Below are positions 1 to 7,034 of a stretch of 9,389 bases of DNA, piece by piece (position 1 is the first letter of the stretch; each line of letters starts with the position of its first letter). This DNA comes from Clostridiaceae bacterium (GTDB lineage: Bacteria > Bacillota > Clostridia > Saccharofermentanales > UBA5734). The notes under the pieces are model-generated. The model was not told the origin of the DNA, searched no databases, and saw only the letters and a list, made by a program, of their open reading frames with translations. The position numbers were made by a program, and so were the translations under genes. The stretch is from assembly GCA_012522285.1 (NCBI GenBank), contig JAAYKS010000342.1, forward strand, positions 1-9,389, given 5' to 3'.

Positions 1-8
1 AATGTGTA

Positions 9-33
9 GAAGAACGGGCTATGCCCGTTCTTC
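9..33 (-). terminator. Perfect hairpin downstream of the flavoprotein gene
   Basis: This is a perfect 11-bp inverted repeat (9-19 pairing with 23-33) with a 3-nt loop, lying just after the stop codon of the minus-strand flavoprotein gene. Position and stem strength fit a transcription end or an mRNA 3' stabiliser. On the minus strand it is followed by TACACATT, not a clean U-tract, so a classical intrinsic terminator is likely but not certain. It could act in both directions if another gene ends at the left edge. Confidence 0.6.
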
Positions 34-35
34 AA

Positions 36-65
36 GGGCTACGGTTCGTCTACGAACCGTAGCCC
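36..65 (-). repeat. 30-bp near-perfect palindrome spanning the stop codon
   Basis: Arms 36-49 and 52-65 are exact reverse complements (14 bp) around a 2-nt centre. The palindrome encodes the last eight residues (GLRFVDEP) of the flavoprotein, and the TAG stop lies inside the distal arm. Together with the hairpin at 9-33 it forms two stem-loops only 2 nt apart. A role in transcription termination or 3'-end protection of the mRNA is inferred. Confidence 0.6.
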
Positions 66-1559
66 ACTGATAACCCATGCTGCCACTTCGCTCAGTGCGG
101 GATGGATGACCATCGATTCATAGATCGGGCTGATCGTGCCGGCCTCTATGCAGTGATGTACGGCATCGGTCAGTTGACGTCTGGCTGCATGGCCGTGCTC
201 CGGGGGTGGCGGCAGGGTACATGAGAAGCCCGCGTTCATCAGATACACAAATGGCTGGATCAGGATCGCCGCGTTCGGACCGATGATGTGCACGCCGAGA
301 ATACGCAGGTTTTCGTCCGCGATCAGTTTGACAAATCCGTCATCGGCGTCGTCAGGTTCGTATCCCATCGCATATCCCTTGGAAACTTCGGAATAATGGT
401 TGTACCCGACCAGAAGGCGGCCACCCTTTTCGCGTGCCTGCGCCTCCGTCATCCCTACGTGGGCAATCTGCGGATGGGTGAAGATGGCCCAGGGCACCGC
501 GTCGTAGTGGACCTGTTTCCGTTCCGGGTCCCCGGCGGGGCGGAATAGATTGCCGGCCAACACGTCGGCCGCGTAGTTTGCTTTGTGCCGGAACTGGTAC
601 TTTCCGTTGATGTCGCCTAGCGCCCAGATGCCGGGGACATTGGTCTGGAGATAGGCGTCGGTGTGGATCCATCCGCGGGGGCCGACTTCGACACCCGTCT
701 TCTCGACCGCCAGGCGATCGGCGTTGGAACGGACACCGGTCGACACCAAAATCTCTTCACAGGCCAGTTCCCGCGTAGCTCCGGAAACCTCATCCCGCAC
801 GACCACCACTTTGCCGCCGTCTTTGCCGGGCCGCGCGGAAATCGCCCGGTGACCGGTCAGCACATCGATCCCGCTGGCGCGGAATTGCCGCTCCAGCATG
901 TGACTGACCTCTTCCTCTTCATTCACCGCCAATCGGGGCAGCATTTCGACCACTGTCACTTGGGTGCCGAAGGCGGAGAAAATATGCGCAAATTCACAGC
1001 CGATCGCGCCACCGCCGAGAATCACGAGTGATTTCCATGGCTTGTCCGGAAACTTCTCGCCGAAAAAGGTCTCGGATACGACATAACCTGCCTGCTCCAA
1101 CCCTTCGATCGGAGGAATCGCCGACCGGGCGCCGGGCGCCAGGATGAACCGTTTGGCGCGAAACGGTTCCATTTCCGAGCCGTCCCGCGCGGTGACACGC
1201 ATTGCGAAAGGCCCCGTAAAAGTACCGGTCCCTTTGAGTACGGTCAAACCGGGAACACCGGTCAGGCTTTTTTCTATGTTTGCCGATTCGTCGATTTTCG
1301 CCCACATGCGATTTGCGATCGTCGACCAGTCCATCCCCACAAGCTGGAAATCCAGACCGATTCGGGCGGCATGCGCGGTCTCCCGGATCAGGTCGGCAGG
1401 ATGGACCAGGATCTTCGATGGGATGCATCCGCGGGTCAGACAGGTGCCGCCGAATTTGCCCTCCTCCACCAGCACACAGGTCAATCCCCGGTTGAGTGCA
1501 ACCTCGATCAGCGACAGTCCGACGCCGCTACCGATGACGGCCAGATCGAATTCTTTCAT
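39..1559 (-). CDS. Dihydrolipoyl dehydrogenase-like FAD/NAD(P) disulfide oxidoreductase
   Basis: This 506-residue cytoplasmic flavoprotein belongs to the class I pyridine nucleotide-disulfide oxidoreductases, which move electrons between NAD(P)H and a disulfide through FAD and a redox-active cysteine pair. Visible landmarks are the FAD-binding GSGVG (10-14), the redox motif GGTCLTRGCIPSK with Cys40 and Cys45, the NAD-binding GGGAIGCEFA (182-191), the second FAD motif IWALGDING (311-319), and the C-terminal HPALSE with the catalytic pair His486/Glu491. The N-terminal motif and the extended segment before HPALSE (about 446-485, with a PPPP stretch) depart from classical E3 subunits and recall archaeal and mycothione-reductase-like members, so the substrate (lipoamide or another disulfide) is unsettled. 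No 2-oxoacid dehydrogenase genes are adjacent. The start is supported by AAGGAGG at 1568-1574, 8 nt upstream of the ATG. The gene is divergent from the tocopherol-cyclase-like gene. Confidence 0.88.
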   Translation of the reverse strand: MKEFDLAVIGSGVGLSLIEVALNRGLTCVLVEEGKFGGTCLTRGCIPSKILVHPADLIRETAHAARIGLDFQLVGMDWSTIANRMWAKIDESANIEKSLTGVPGLTVLKGTGTFTGPFAMRVTARDGSEMEPFRAKRFILAPGARSAIPPIEGLEQAGYVVSETFFGEKFPDKPWKSLVILGGGAIGCEFAHIFSAFGTQVTVVEMLPRLAVNEEEEVSHMLERQFRASGIDVLTGHRAISARPGKDGGKVVVVRDEVSGATRELACEEILVSTGVRSNADRLAVEKTGVEVGPRGWIHTDAYLQTNVPGIWALGDINGKYQFRHKANYAADVLAGNLFRPAGDPERKQVHYDAVPWAIFTHPQIAHVGMTEAQAREKGGRLLVGYNHYSEVSKGYAMGYEPDDADDGFVKLIADENLRILGVHIIGPNAAILIQPFVYLMNAGFSCTLPPPPEHGHAARRQLTDAVHHCIEAGTISPIYESMVIHPALSEVAAWVISGLRFVDEP

Positions 1560-1615
1560 GGTGTGTGCCTCCTTGTGCGATATGGTACGGTAAAAGGACG
1601 AAAGTCTTTGATTTC

Positions 1616-1644
1616 ATTGTAGGGGAACGGAATCGCAGGAGCAA
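1616..1644 (-). promoter_or_regulatory. Possible SigA promoter for the flavoprotein gene
   Basis: On the minus strand TTGCTC (1639-1644) and TACAAT (1616-1621) are separated by 17 nt, a good SigA-like arrangement with a near-consensus -10. It would give a leader of about 50 nt before the ATG at 1559. It overlaps the ribosome-binding region of the divergent gene, so the two genes may affect each other's expression. Called by eye only. Confidence 0.35.
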
Positions 1645-1663
1645 ATAAATGGGGACGCGTTGA
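1637..1663 (+). promoter_or_regulatory. SD plus four-codon mini-ORF overlapping the next start
   Basis: AGGAG at 1637-1641 is spaced 7 nt from an ATG at 1649 that opens only M-G-T-R-stop. Its TGA (1661-1663) overlaps the ATG of the tocopherol-cyclase-like gene (1663-1665) as TGATG, an arrangement typical of translational coupling. The best SD in the leader is therefore placed for the mini-ORF. The gene's own ATG has only a weaker GGGGA at 1651-1655, which lies inside the mini-ORF. Whether the mini-ORF is translated is unknown. Confidence 0.3.
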
Positions 1664-2637
1664 TGGGATTATGGCATCCAGAAGCATTCCAGGGGACCTG
1701 TAAGCGGCGCAACTATTTTGAGGGCTGGTACTACAAACTGGTCAATCGCGACCGGAGCCGTTCGATCGCCCTGATTCCAGGTATTGCATTGGGCGATCGC
1801 AAAGAACAAGCCCATGCTTTTCTCCAGGCGGTCGATGCACAGCGGGGAATCGTGGCGTATCTGCGGTATCCGCTGTCGATGTTTCGCGCGGACCGGCGCC
1901 GGGTCGATGTGAAGGTCGGAGACAGTCACTTTCACGTGGAAGGCCTTGCGGTGGATTATCGAGACGAAAAACATGAACTGCGCGGAGAGATCCGCTTTTC
2001 GGACATCGAGCCCTATCCGGTCGGCGGATTCCACCGGGGGATCATGGGACCGTTCAATTTTGTTCCTTTCATGGAATGTCGCCATGGGGTGGTGAATCTT
2101 CGGCATCGACTGGAGGGGCAGATTTTCTTCGACGGAGAGACAATTGACTTCTCGGACGGAGAGGGATACCTCGAGAAAGATTGGGGACGTTCATTTCCTT
2201 CTGCGTGGATTTGGCTGCAGGCCGGCCACTTTGCGCAAGAGGGAGCGTCTTTCATGTTTTCCGTGGCGCAGATCCCCTGGTTGGGGCGGCGCTTCACCGG
2301 GTTGCTGTGTTTTTTGAAGACACAGGATCGTTTTGTGAGGATCGCAACCTACAATGGGGCCAAAATGGAACGACTGGATGTCACCGCAGACCGTGTGGAG
2401 GCAAGAATCCGCCACCCGCGCGGGCAGCTCGACATGGAGGCGGTACTGTCTCCGGGCAATGTGTTGCGCGCTCCCAAGAACGGGGTCATGACCGACACGA
2501 TCGAGGAAACGCTGGAGGCCGTGGTGACGATCCGGTTGACAGATCGGGCGGGACATATCTGGTTTGAAGGGGTTAGTGGCCACACTGGCATGGAGATTTC
2601 CGACGGGGCAAGCCGGATCGCGGTGCCACCGGTCTGA
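1663..2637 (+). CDS. Tocopherol cyclase family protein
   Basis: The product is 324 residues from ATG 1663; a TTG at 1660 would add one residue. It matches the family named after plant and cyanobacterial tocopherol cyclase (VTE1), which closes the chromanol ring of vitamin E. Landmarks are HPEAFQG near the N-terminus (5-11) followed by YFEGWYYK (18-25), a central MGPFNFVPFMECRHGVVN (128-145), and GYLEKDWGRSFPSAWIWLQ (168-186). The rest is predicted to be beta-rich, consistent with a lipocalin-like double barrel. No signal peptide or membrane segment is visible. Bacillota are not known to make tocopherol, and no prenyltransferase or methyltransferase of that pathway is nearby, so the true substrate (perhaps another prenyl-quinol or hydrophobic ligand) is unknown. 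The gene is divergent from the flavoprotein and converges with the baeRF gene across 25 bp, in which I see no clear terminator. Confidence 0.75.
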   Translation: MGLWHPEAFQGTCKRRNYFEGWYYKLVNRDRSRSIALIPGIALGDRKEQAHAFLQAVDAQRGIVAYLRYPLSMFRADRRRVDVKVGDSHFHVEGLAVDYRDEKHELRGEIRFSDIEPYPVGGFHRGIMGPFNFVPFMECRHGVVNLRHRLEGQIFFDGETIDFSDGEGYLEKDWGRSFPSAWIWLQAGHFAQEGASFMFSVAQIPWLGRRFTGLLCFLKTQDRFVRIATYNGAKMERLDVTADRVEARIRHPRGQLDMEAVLSPGNVLRAPKNGVMTDTIEETLEAVVTIRLTDRAGHIWFEGVSGHTGMEISDGASRIAVPPV

Positions 2638-2662
2638 CCCGCCGGTTGTCCATGCTCTCTCT

Positions 2663-3808
2663 TCAGTAGCGGAGCAGCGCCGCGCAGCCGACGCCAGCCG
2701 GCATTTCGGCTTCTTCGGTCAAGAACACGTCCCCTCCCTGGTGGAATACATAAGCGGCAGCCAGTTCATACAGATCATCGGACACTGCGTCTTCGCGTTC
2801 CTCAGAGGCCGGATCGACCTTCTCGGTGACCGGGTCAAAGGTGCCTGGCGCAGATTGGCCATCGACGAGAAACAGTGTCTCAACCCGCCCCTGCGCCGCC
2901 GCAGGCAGGATCCGGAGGATCCCCTCGAGCATACGGCTGGTTCCGGACATCGCCTCCCACTGCGCAAAAGCGCGCGTACGTGACTTTTCAAAGAGCGGGC
3001 GTACGATTTCCCAGGCTTCGGACAGCATGCGGTCCGGCTTGAGGGTGTCGGGGGACCCGGAGACATTGCGCTCCATCAGGGGGCCATATTTGGATACGTT
3101 CCGGAACATCGGAAGGAGGTAGTCGACACATACCAGCACGAGTGGGGCGCGGTCCCGCGCAATCTGACGTCCGACCGCGAGATCCACTTCCCTCAGATAC
3201 TCCTCGATCCGGGCCTTGTCCAGCTCCTTGATCGGATTGAATCCTTTGGCGGCGCCACCGGTTTTTGCTGCGGAGGTGTGGTGCTGGTACACCCGCTCAT
3301 CCTCATAGGTGGACAGGATTTCCTTAAGGGAAGCGGGGAGTCCGGGGACTTTGCGTTCGACCAGTGTACGGCGAGTACAGTCGTACAGCCGGGATTCCGA
3401 CAGACTGATCGGCAGGAGGTGGAACATCCCATCCCCGTTGACAAGTGGAATGAGCGGCCGGATGCGAAAACGGTCCGATACGGTGACCGATTCTTCGACC
3501 GCAAAAGGGAGCTGAAAGGACCGCAGTCCGTCCGCATGCAGGAACAAGGCCAGCCCGTTGTCCCGGTATTCCCAGAAAATTGCGTTTTCGACAAGCTCCG
3601 CCACCGGTTCCAACAGCGTCCGGATTTGGGCGGTTCGAAGGCCCCGTTCGTGCAGGAGGTCTTCCGCTTGTTTCAGCAGATTTTTGAGCCGGGTGGCGGA
3701 CTGGCGGGTTTCGGTTCCCATGCGATGGGCGGGCAGATAAAACGACAAGCTGGGAAACGCGCGGAATTCCATGATATCCTTGAGGTCTTCACGGGTGAAA
3801 AGATCCAT
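2663..3808 (-). CDS. baeRF-family protein (bacterial eRF1-like)
   Basis: This is a 381-residue soluble protein that I recognise as one of the bacterial archaeo-eukaryotic release factor (baeRF) families, distant relatives of eRF1/Pelota. These have been proposed to act on ribosomes, but their function is largely untested. Family-like features are the N-terminal DLFTREDL and LSFYLPAHRMGTETRQ (21-36), the DNGLALFL strand (83-90), DRFRIRPLIPL (112-122), APLVLVCVDYLLPMFR (221-236), and the C-terminal stretch in which GRVETLFLVDG (307-317) is followed by an EMP-GVGCAALLRY end. I see no GGQ tripeptide, so peptidyl-tRNA hydrolysis of the eRF1 type is not supported. The start at 3808 is chosen because AAAGGAG (3818-3824) sits 9 nt upstream. 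The ATGs at 3814-3817 abut the SD, and a longer version from 3862 would have no sensible RBS. Neighbours give no functional hint. Confidence 0.72.
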   Translation of the reverse strand: MDLFTREDLKDIMEFRAFPSLSFYLPAHRMGTETRQSATRLKNLLKQAEDLLHERGLRTAQIRTLLEPVAELVENAIFWEYRDNGLALFLHADGLRSFQLPFAVEESVTVSDRFRIRPLIPLVNGDGMFHLLPISLSESRLYDCTRRTLVERKVPGLPASLKEILSTYEDERVYQHHTSAAKTGGAAKGFNPIKELDKARIEEYLREVDLAVGRQIARDRAPLVLVCVDYLLPMFRNVSKYGPLMERNVSGSPDTLKPDRMLSEAWEIVRPLFEKSRTRAFAQWEAMSGTSRMLEGILRILPAAAQGRVETLFLVDGQSAPGTFDPVTEKVDPASEEREDAVSDDLYELAAAYVFHQGGDVFLTEEAEMPAGVGCAALLRY

Positions 3809-3960
3809 TCTCATCATCTCCTTTGCCAGAAGGTAAAGTCGGTCGTCCACAGGGGACGGCAAACGGCCCCGCCCGTTTGGTGGGGCGGCGGAGGAGGCTT
3901 AAGGCCGCAGATGATTTGGCGTCTGCGTGCCGGTTCTCCAAAACCCGGGAGATACTTTCA

Positions 3961-3969
3961 TGGTATAAC
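3961..3969 (+). promoter_or_regulatory. Extended -10 promoter for uxuA
   Basis: TGGTATAAC matches an extended -10 element (TGnTATAAT) with one mismatch in the hexamer. No convincing -35 lies 16-18 nt upstream. Transcription would start near 3976, giving a leader of about 38 nt to the ATG at 4014. An imperfect short dyad (ATAC at 3952-3955, GTAT at 3963-3966) overlaps it and might be an operator half-site pair, though this is weak. The rest of the 205-bp gap (3809-4013) is GC-rich, with only short weak inverted repeats. Confidence 0.45.
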
Positions 3970-4013
3970 GGAATGACTGGTTGGACAAGCACGGGGTCAG
4001 GGAGGTGTCGCAG

Positions 4014-5000
4014 ATGAAGAGTCGACGGGAGCCGCAATTGCATCTTTCCATTTACATCCGGCCGGAAGCCGACCGCCAGGAATTGGACTTTGTCCGGCAA
4101 CTGGGTGTGACACACGTGTATACCTGGGTACGGGACGACCAGATCCAGGTTCCGGCACTGCGTTCACTGCGGGAGCAGGTCGAGGATGCCGGACTGGTCT
4201 TGTACAATGTCGGTCACTTTGGCATCGCGAAAAACGACCGGATCCATCTGGCGTTGCCCGGGCGGGAGGAGGCGTTCGACCGATTCCGCCTTTTTGTCCA
4301 TGCGCTGGGAGAAGCCGGCATCCATTTGACCACCTTTACCTGGGAGCCAACCCAGGTCTGGAGCACCGGCGTTGCTCCGCGCGACGAGGCAAGGAGTGCC
4401 CTTGCGCGGTTTGTCGATATGGAGGAAGTCGCGTCGCGGCCGTTTACGCATGGGCGGGCGTACACACGGGAGGAAATCTGGGACAACTATACCTGGTTTA
4501 TCACCCGTATCCTGCCCGAAGCGGAGACTGCCGGCGTCCGGCTGGCACTTCATCCCAACGATCCACCCGCACCGGTGTATGGCGGGGTTCCCAGCCTGAT
4601 CCACAGCGCGGCGGATTTCCGACGCGCGTTTGAGACCGCCGGAGGACATGCCTCGCTCGGGATGGAATTTTGCACCGGCTGTTGGCTGGAAGGCGGCGCG
4701 GCCTTTGGAAATGTGCTCGAGAATCTGCGGGAATTCATTGAAGCCCGCCGGGTCCGGATCGTTCATTTCCGAAATGTGAGCGCTCCGATGCCGCGCTTTT
4801 CCGAGACCTTTCTGGACAACGGATACATGGATATGTACAAAATCATGCGGTTGCTGGTGAATAGCGGATACGACGGCACCGTTACGCTGGATCACACCCC
4901 GAATTTCCCCGCTGCCTACAACACGGGGACCGGCACCGCGTATGCGATCGGATACATGCGGGCGCTGCTGCAGCGAGCGCTGGAAGATACCGCGACCTAG
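4014..5000 (+). CDS. uxuA: Mannonate dehydratase (UxuA family)
   Basis: This 328-residue TIM-barrel enzyme should dehydrate D-mannonate to 2-keto-3-deoxy-D-gluconate in the glucuronate branch of hexuronate catabolism. The metal-site pattern of the family is present: His180 in LALHPNDPP, Cys220 in GMEFCTGCWLEGG, His251 in RIVHFRNVS, and Asp293-His294 near the C-terminus. FLDNGYMDMY (266-275) and AYAIGYMRALL (309-319) also fit. It is shorter than E. coli UxuA (about 394 residues), as are some Gram-positive relatives. A sugar-phosphate isomerase/epimerase-like activity is the main alternative. The start is set by GGGAGGTG (4000-4007), 6 nt from ATG 4014; an upstream in-frame TTG at 3981 lacks an SD. 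No uxuB, kdgK or kdgA is visible. It probably shares a transcript with the PBP-GGDEF gene that follows after 60 bp. Confidence 0.8.
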   Translation: MKSRREPQLHLSIYIRPEADRQELDFVRQLGVTHVYTWVRDDQIQVPALRSLREQVEDAGLVLYNVGHFGIAKNDRIHLALPGREEAFDRFRLFVHALGEAGIHLTTFTWEPTQVWSTGVAPRDEARSALARFVDMEEVASRPFTHGRAYTREEIWDNYTWFITRILPEAETAGVRLALHPNDPPAPVYGGVPSLIHSAADFRRAFETAGGHASLGMEFCTGCWLEGGAAFGNVLENLREFIEARRVRIVHFRNVSAPMPRFSETFLDNGYMDMYKIMRLLVNSGYDGTVTLDHTPNFPAAYNTGTGTAYAIGYMRALLQRALEDTAT

Positions 5001-5060
5001 GACGCGCACCGGCAGGGAGATCCGCACGGACTCTGCTTGGCGGCATAGGAGCTGGAACAA

Positions 5061-6944
5061 ATGACCAAACCTTGGATCGGATGCATCCTGGAAAACATCG
5101 AGGGCAGCTACAGCCGCAACGTATGGCTTACGCTTCGGAAAGCCGCGGAAGAGGCGGACTGTAATCTGCGCGTGTTCGAAGGTCGCCGGTTGCTGGCCCG
5201 CGGGAACGATCGGCGTCACAATGCGATCTATCGCCTCGCCGAGCACTTCCGTCCCGCCGGCTGGCTGATCATGGGCTCCACGATTGGCAGTTATGTCACG
5301 CCGGAAGAGTATCAGGACTTTTGCGACCGATTTGCCGCAGGTGCTCCCGTCGTGTCGCTTGGGCTGGAGCACCCGGGAGTGACCAGCGTGCTGCTGGATG
5401 GCGGACAGGGGATGCGCCGGCTGATGGAACACTTGATCCGGACTCACGGCTATCGGCGAATCGCCTTTGTCAAGGGTCCCGCCGGCAGCATCGAGGCCAG
5501 CGACCGCTACCAGTTATTTCTGTCTCAGATGGCCGCCCATCGGGTGCCGGTGGAGGAATCCCTGGTGTTTGACGGCAACTTTGCCGGTATCGATGGATAT
5601 GAAGCGTACCGGAAACTTTATGAATCCGGGGCTTCCTGTGATTGTGTGGTCTGCGCAAACGACGACACCGCGCTCGGGGCTTACCATTTTGTGCGCGCAC
5701 TCAAACGCAAAGGGATCCGGCCGCCGACTGAGCACATCACGGGATTTGACGACTCGCGCGCCACTCGTGCTCACACACCGGCCTTGACCACGATCGCCCA
5801 GCCGATGGAGCGTATGGTCGAGCGGGCGTTGCGGATTTTACTCGACCCCAACCGCCCTGCAAAGCCCGGTGAGCGCATCGTGTTTCCGACCGAGCTGATT
5901 GTACGAGAATCCTGCGGCTGCCGCTACCTGGTCGGCACCGAATCGGCGGAAGAAATGTACACCCGGCCGGTTTCCCAATTTACCATCCATCAGACCATGC
6001 AAACCTACGCGCTCCCCGATCTGTTTGAGGAGTTGGATCGGCTGTTGCCCCAACTTGGCATCAAATCCTGCTTTATCGTTCGATTCGACCGGACCGGCTC
6101 GGGTACCGATGCCCGGGAGATCCCCGCCCGTTCCGAGCTTTTGTTCGCGTATGCGGGCGGATTTCGTCACCCCTTGCCGGAGACATCTTTTTTTTCGACC
6201 GGCCATTTGCTGCCCGACCCGTTTCTCACCTACCCGGAACGGGTGACCGATGTCGTGAAACCGCTGTTTTTCCGAGACGAGCAATACGGATATGTGATCT
6301 TCGAAGCGCAGGACGACGAGTCCGTTCATTTTGAAGAGTTGCGCGGACAGATCGCGGATTCGTTGATGTTTGCCTTGCTGATGGGGCGACAAAAAGAAGT
6401 GGAAGCCGATCTCGCCCATACCATCGTCGCATTGAGGGAGAGCAACCGGAATCTGGAGGCTGCTTCCACAATAGACGCTTTGACCGGGCTGCTCAACCGG
6501 CAAGGGTTCGTCGAGGCAGTGGAACGAAGCCTCCAAGCGGATTCCCCGGATTTTCAGGCCGGAGTGCTCTGCTACTTTGACATCGACCGGCTCAAAGAGA
6601 TCAATCAGCAAGCCGGATATCCGGCGGGCGACCGCGTGATTCAGGCGGCGGCCACCCTTTTGCGCAATGTATTTCCCGGCGATGCCGTAATCGGTCGATT
6701 TTGCGGAGATGAGTTTGCCGTGTTGGTCAAAGATACAGACATCGGCCAGTGTGATTTCTTGCGTGAGGCAGTCGAGCGCGGTGCGGCCGCCTTCTCCTCG
6801 GAAACCGGACTTGCGCTCCGTCTGCACCTTGGTTGTGCGGCTGTCACATGCAGACCGGACATCGATGCCGAAGCAGTCATCCGGGAAGCGGATGCGGATC
6901 TGTACCGGCGCAAACGGCAGGAAGGAACGGAGTCAGCCCAATAG
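5061..6944 (+). CDS. LacI/PBP1-type sensor, GAF-like, GGDEF protein (CGDEF variant)
   Basis: This 627-residue protein appears to be a cytoplasmic one-protein sensor for c-di-GMP signalling. Residues 1-285 resemble the ligand-binding core of LacI/GalR regulators (IGCILENIEGSYSRNVW at the start, GYRRIAFVKGP at 130-140, ANDDTALGAYH at 199-209, TGFDDS at 227-232, ALTTIAQPM at 241-249), but there is no helix-turn-helix, signal peptide or membrane segment. An ESCGC motif (283-287) leads into a GAF-like region (about 305-440), a helical linker (445-470) and a GGDEF domain (about 470-620) with DALTGLLNRQGF and FDIDRLKEIN. The signature is CGDEF (548-552) instead of GGDEF, and the five-residues-upstream I-site RxxD is PGDA here. 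Cyclase activity is therefore plausible but unproven; it may be a GTP-binding regulator instead. AGGAG at 5047-5051 lies 9 nt before the ATG. Co-transcription with uxuA suggests a sugar or sugar-acid ligand (inference). Confidence 0.85.
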   Translation: MTKPWIGCILENIEGSYSRNVWLTLRKAAEEADCNLRVFEGRRLLARGNDRRHNAIYRLAEHFRPAGWLIMGSTIGSYVTPEEYQDFCDRFAAGAPVVSLGLEHPGVTSVLLDGGQGMRRLMEHLIRTHGYRRIAFVKGPAGSIEASDRYQLFLSQMAAHRVPVEESLVFDGNFAGIDGYEAYRKLYESGASCDCVVCANDDTALGAYHFVRALKRKGIRPPTEHITGFDDSRATRAHTPALTTIAQPMERMVERALRILLDPNRPAKPGERIVFPTELIVRESCGCRYLVGTESAEEMYTRPVSQFTIHQTMQTYALPDLFEELDRLLPQLGIKSCFIVRFDRTGSGTDAREIPARSELLFAYAGGFRHPLPETSFFSTGHLLPDPFLTYPERVTDVVKPLFFRDEQYGYVIFEAQDDESVHFEELRGQIADSLMFALLMGRQKEVEADLAHTIVALRESNRNLEAASTIDALTGLLNRQGFVEAVERSLQADSPDFQAGVLCYFDIDRLKEINQQAGYPAGDRVIQAAATLLRNVFPGDAVIGRFCGDEFAVLVKDTDIGQCDFLREAVERGAAAFSSETGLALRLHLGCAAVTCRPDIDAEAVIREADADLYRRKRQEGTESAQ

Positions 6945-7034
6945 CCCGTGCCGATAGTTACGGAGATTTCCGGGCCATCCGTTATGCTGTATTTGTACGG
7001 CTTATGAGTTCCGCATTGCGCGGGGAGGAAAGAT

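Noticed and set aside
3911..3976. 21-codon ORF upstream of uxuA (ATG at 3911) that could be a leader peptide
   Set aside because: The nearest SD-like run (GGAGGAGG) is about 12 nt away, and the best uxuA promoter lies inside the ORF, so the ORF would not be on the transcript.
3809..4013. Possible tRNA or structured RNA in the 205-bp gap upstream of uxuA
   Set aside because: There are only short, weak inverted repeats and no cloverleaf or T-loop signature.
5012..5036. Imperfect stem-loop between uxuA and the PBP-GGDEF gene
   Set aside because: The stem is interrupted by bulges, has a 2-nt loop and no T-tract. It is not convincing as a terminator or riboswitch.
4164..5447. Long open frame of 427 codons on the minus strand over uxuA and the start of the GGDEF gene
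   Set aside because: It lies opposite two genes with clear conserved motifs and its translation shows no recognisable domain. Long antisense frames are expected at this GC content.
5838..6827. 329-codon minus-strand frame opposite the GAF-like/GGDEF region
   Set aside because: It is a shadow of the plus-strand gene, and no family resemblance is visible.
6958..6988. Possible promoter for msrAB (TTACGG, 19-nt spacer, TATGCT)
   Set aside because: The spacing is too long and the -35 poor. An alternative at 6967-6995 is equally weak.
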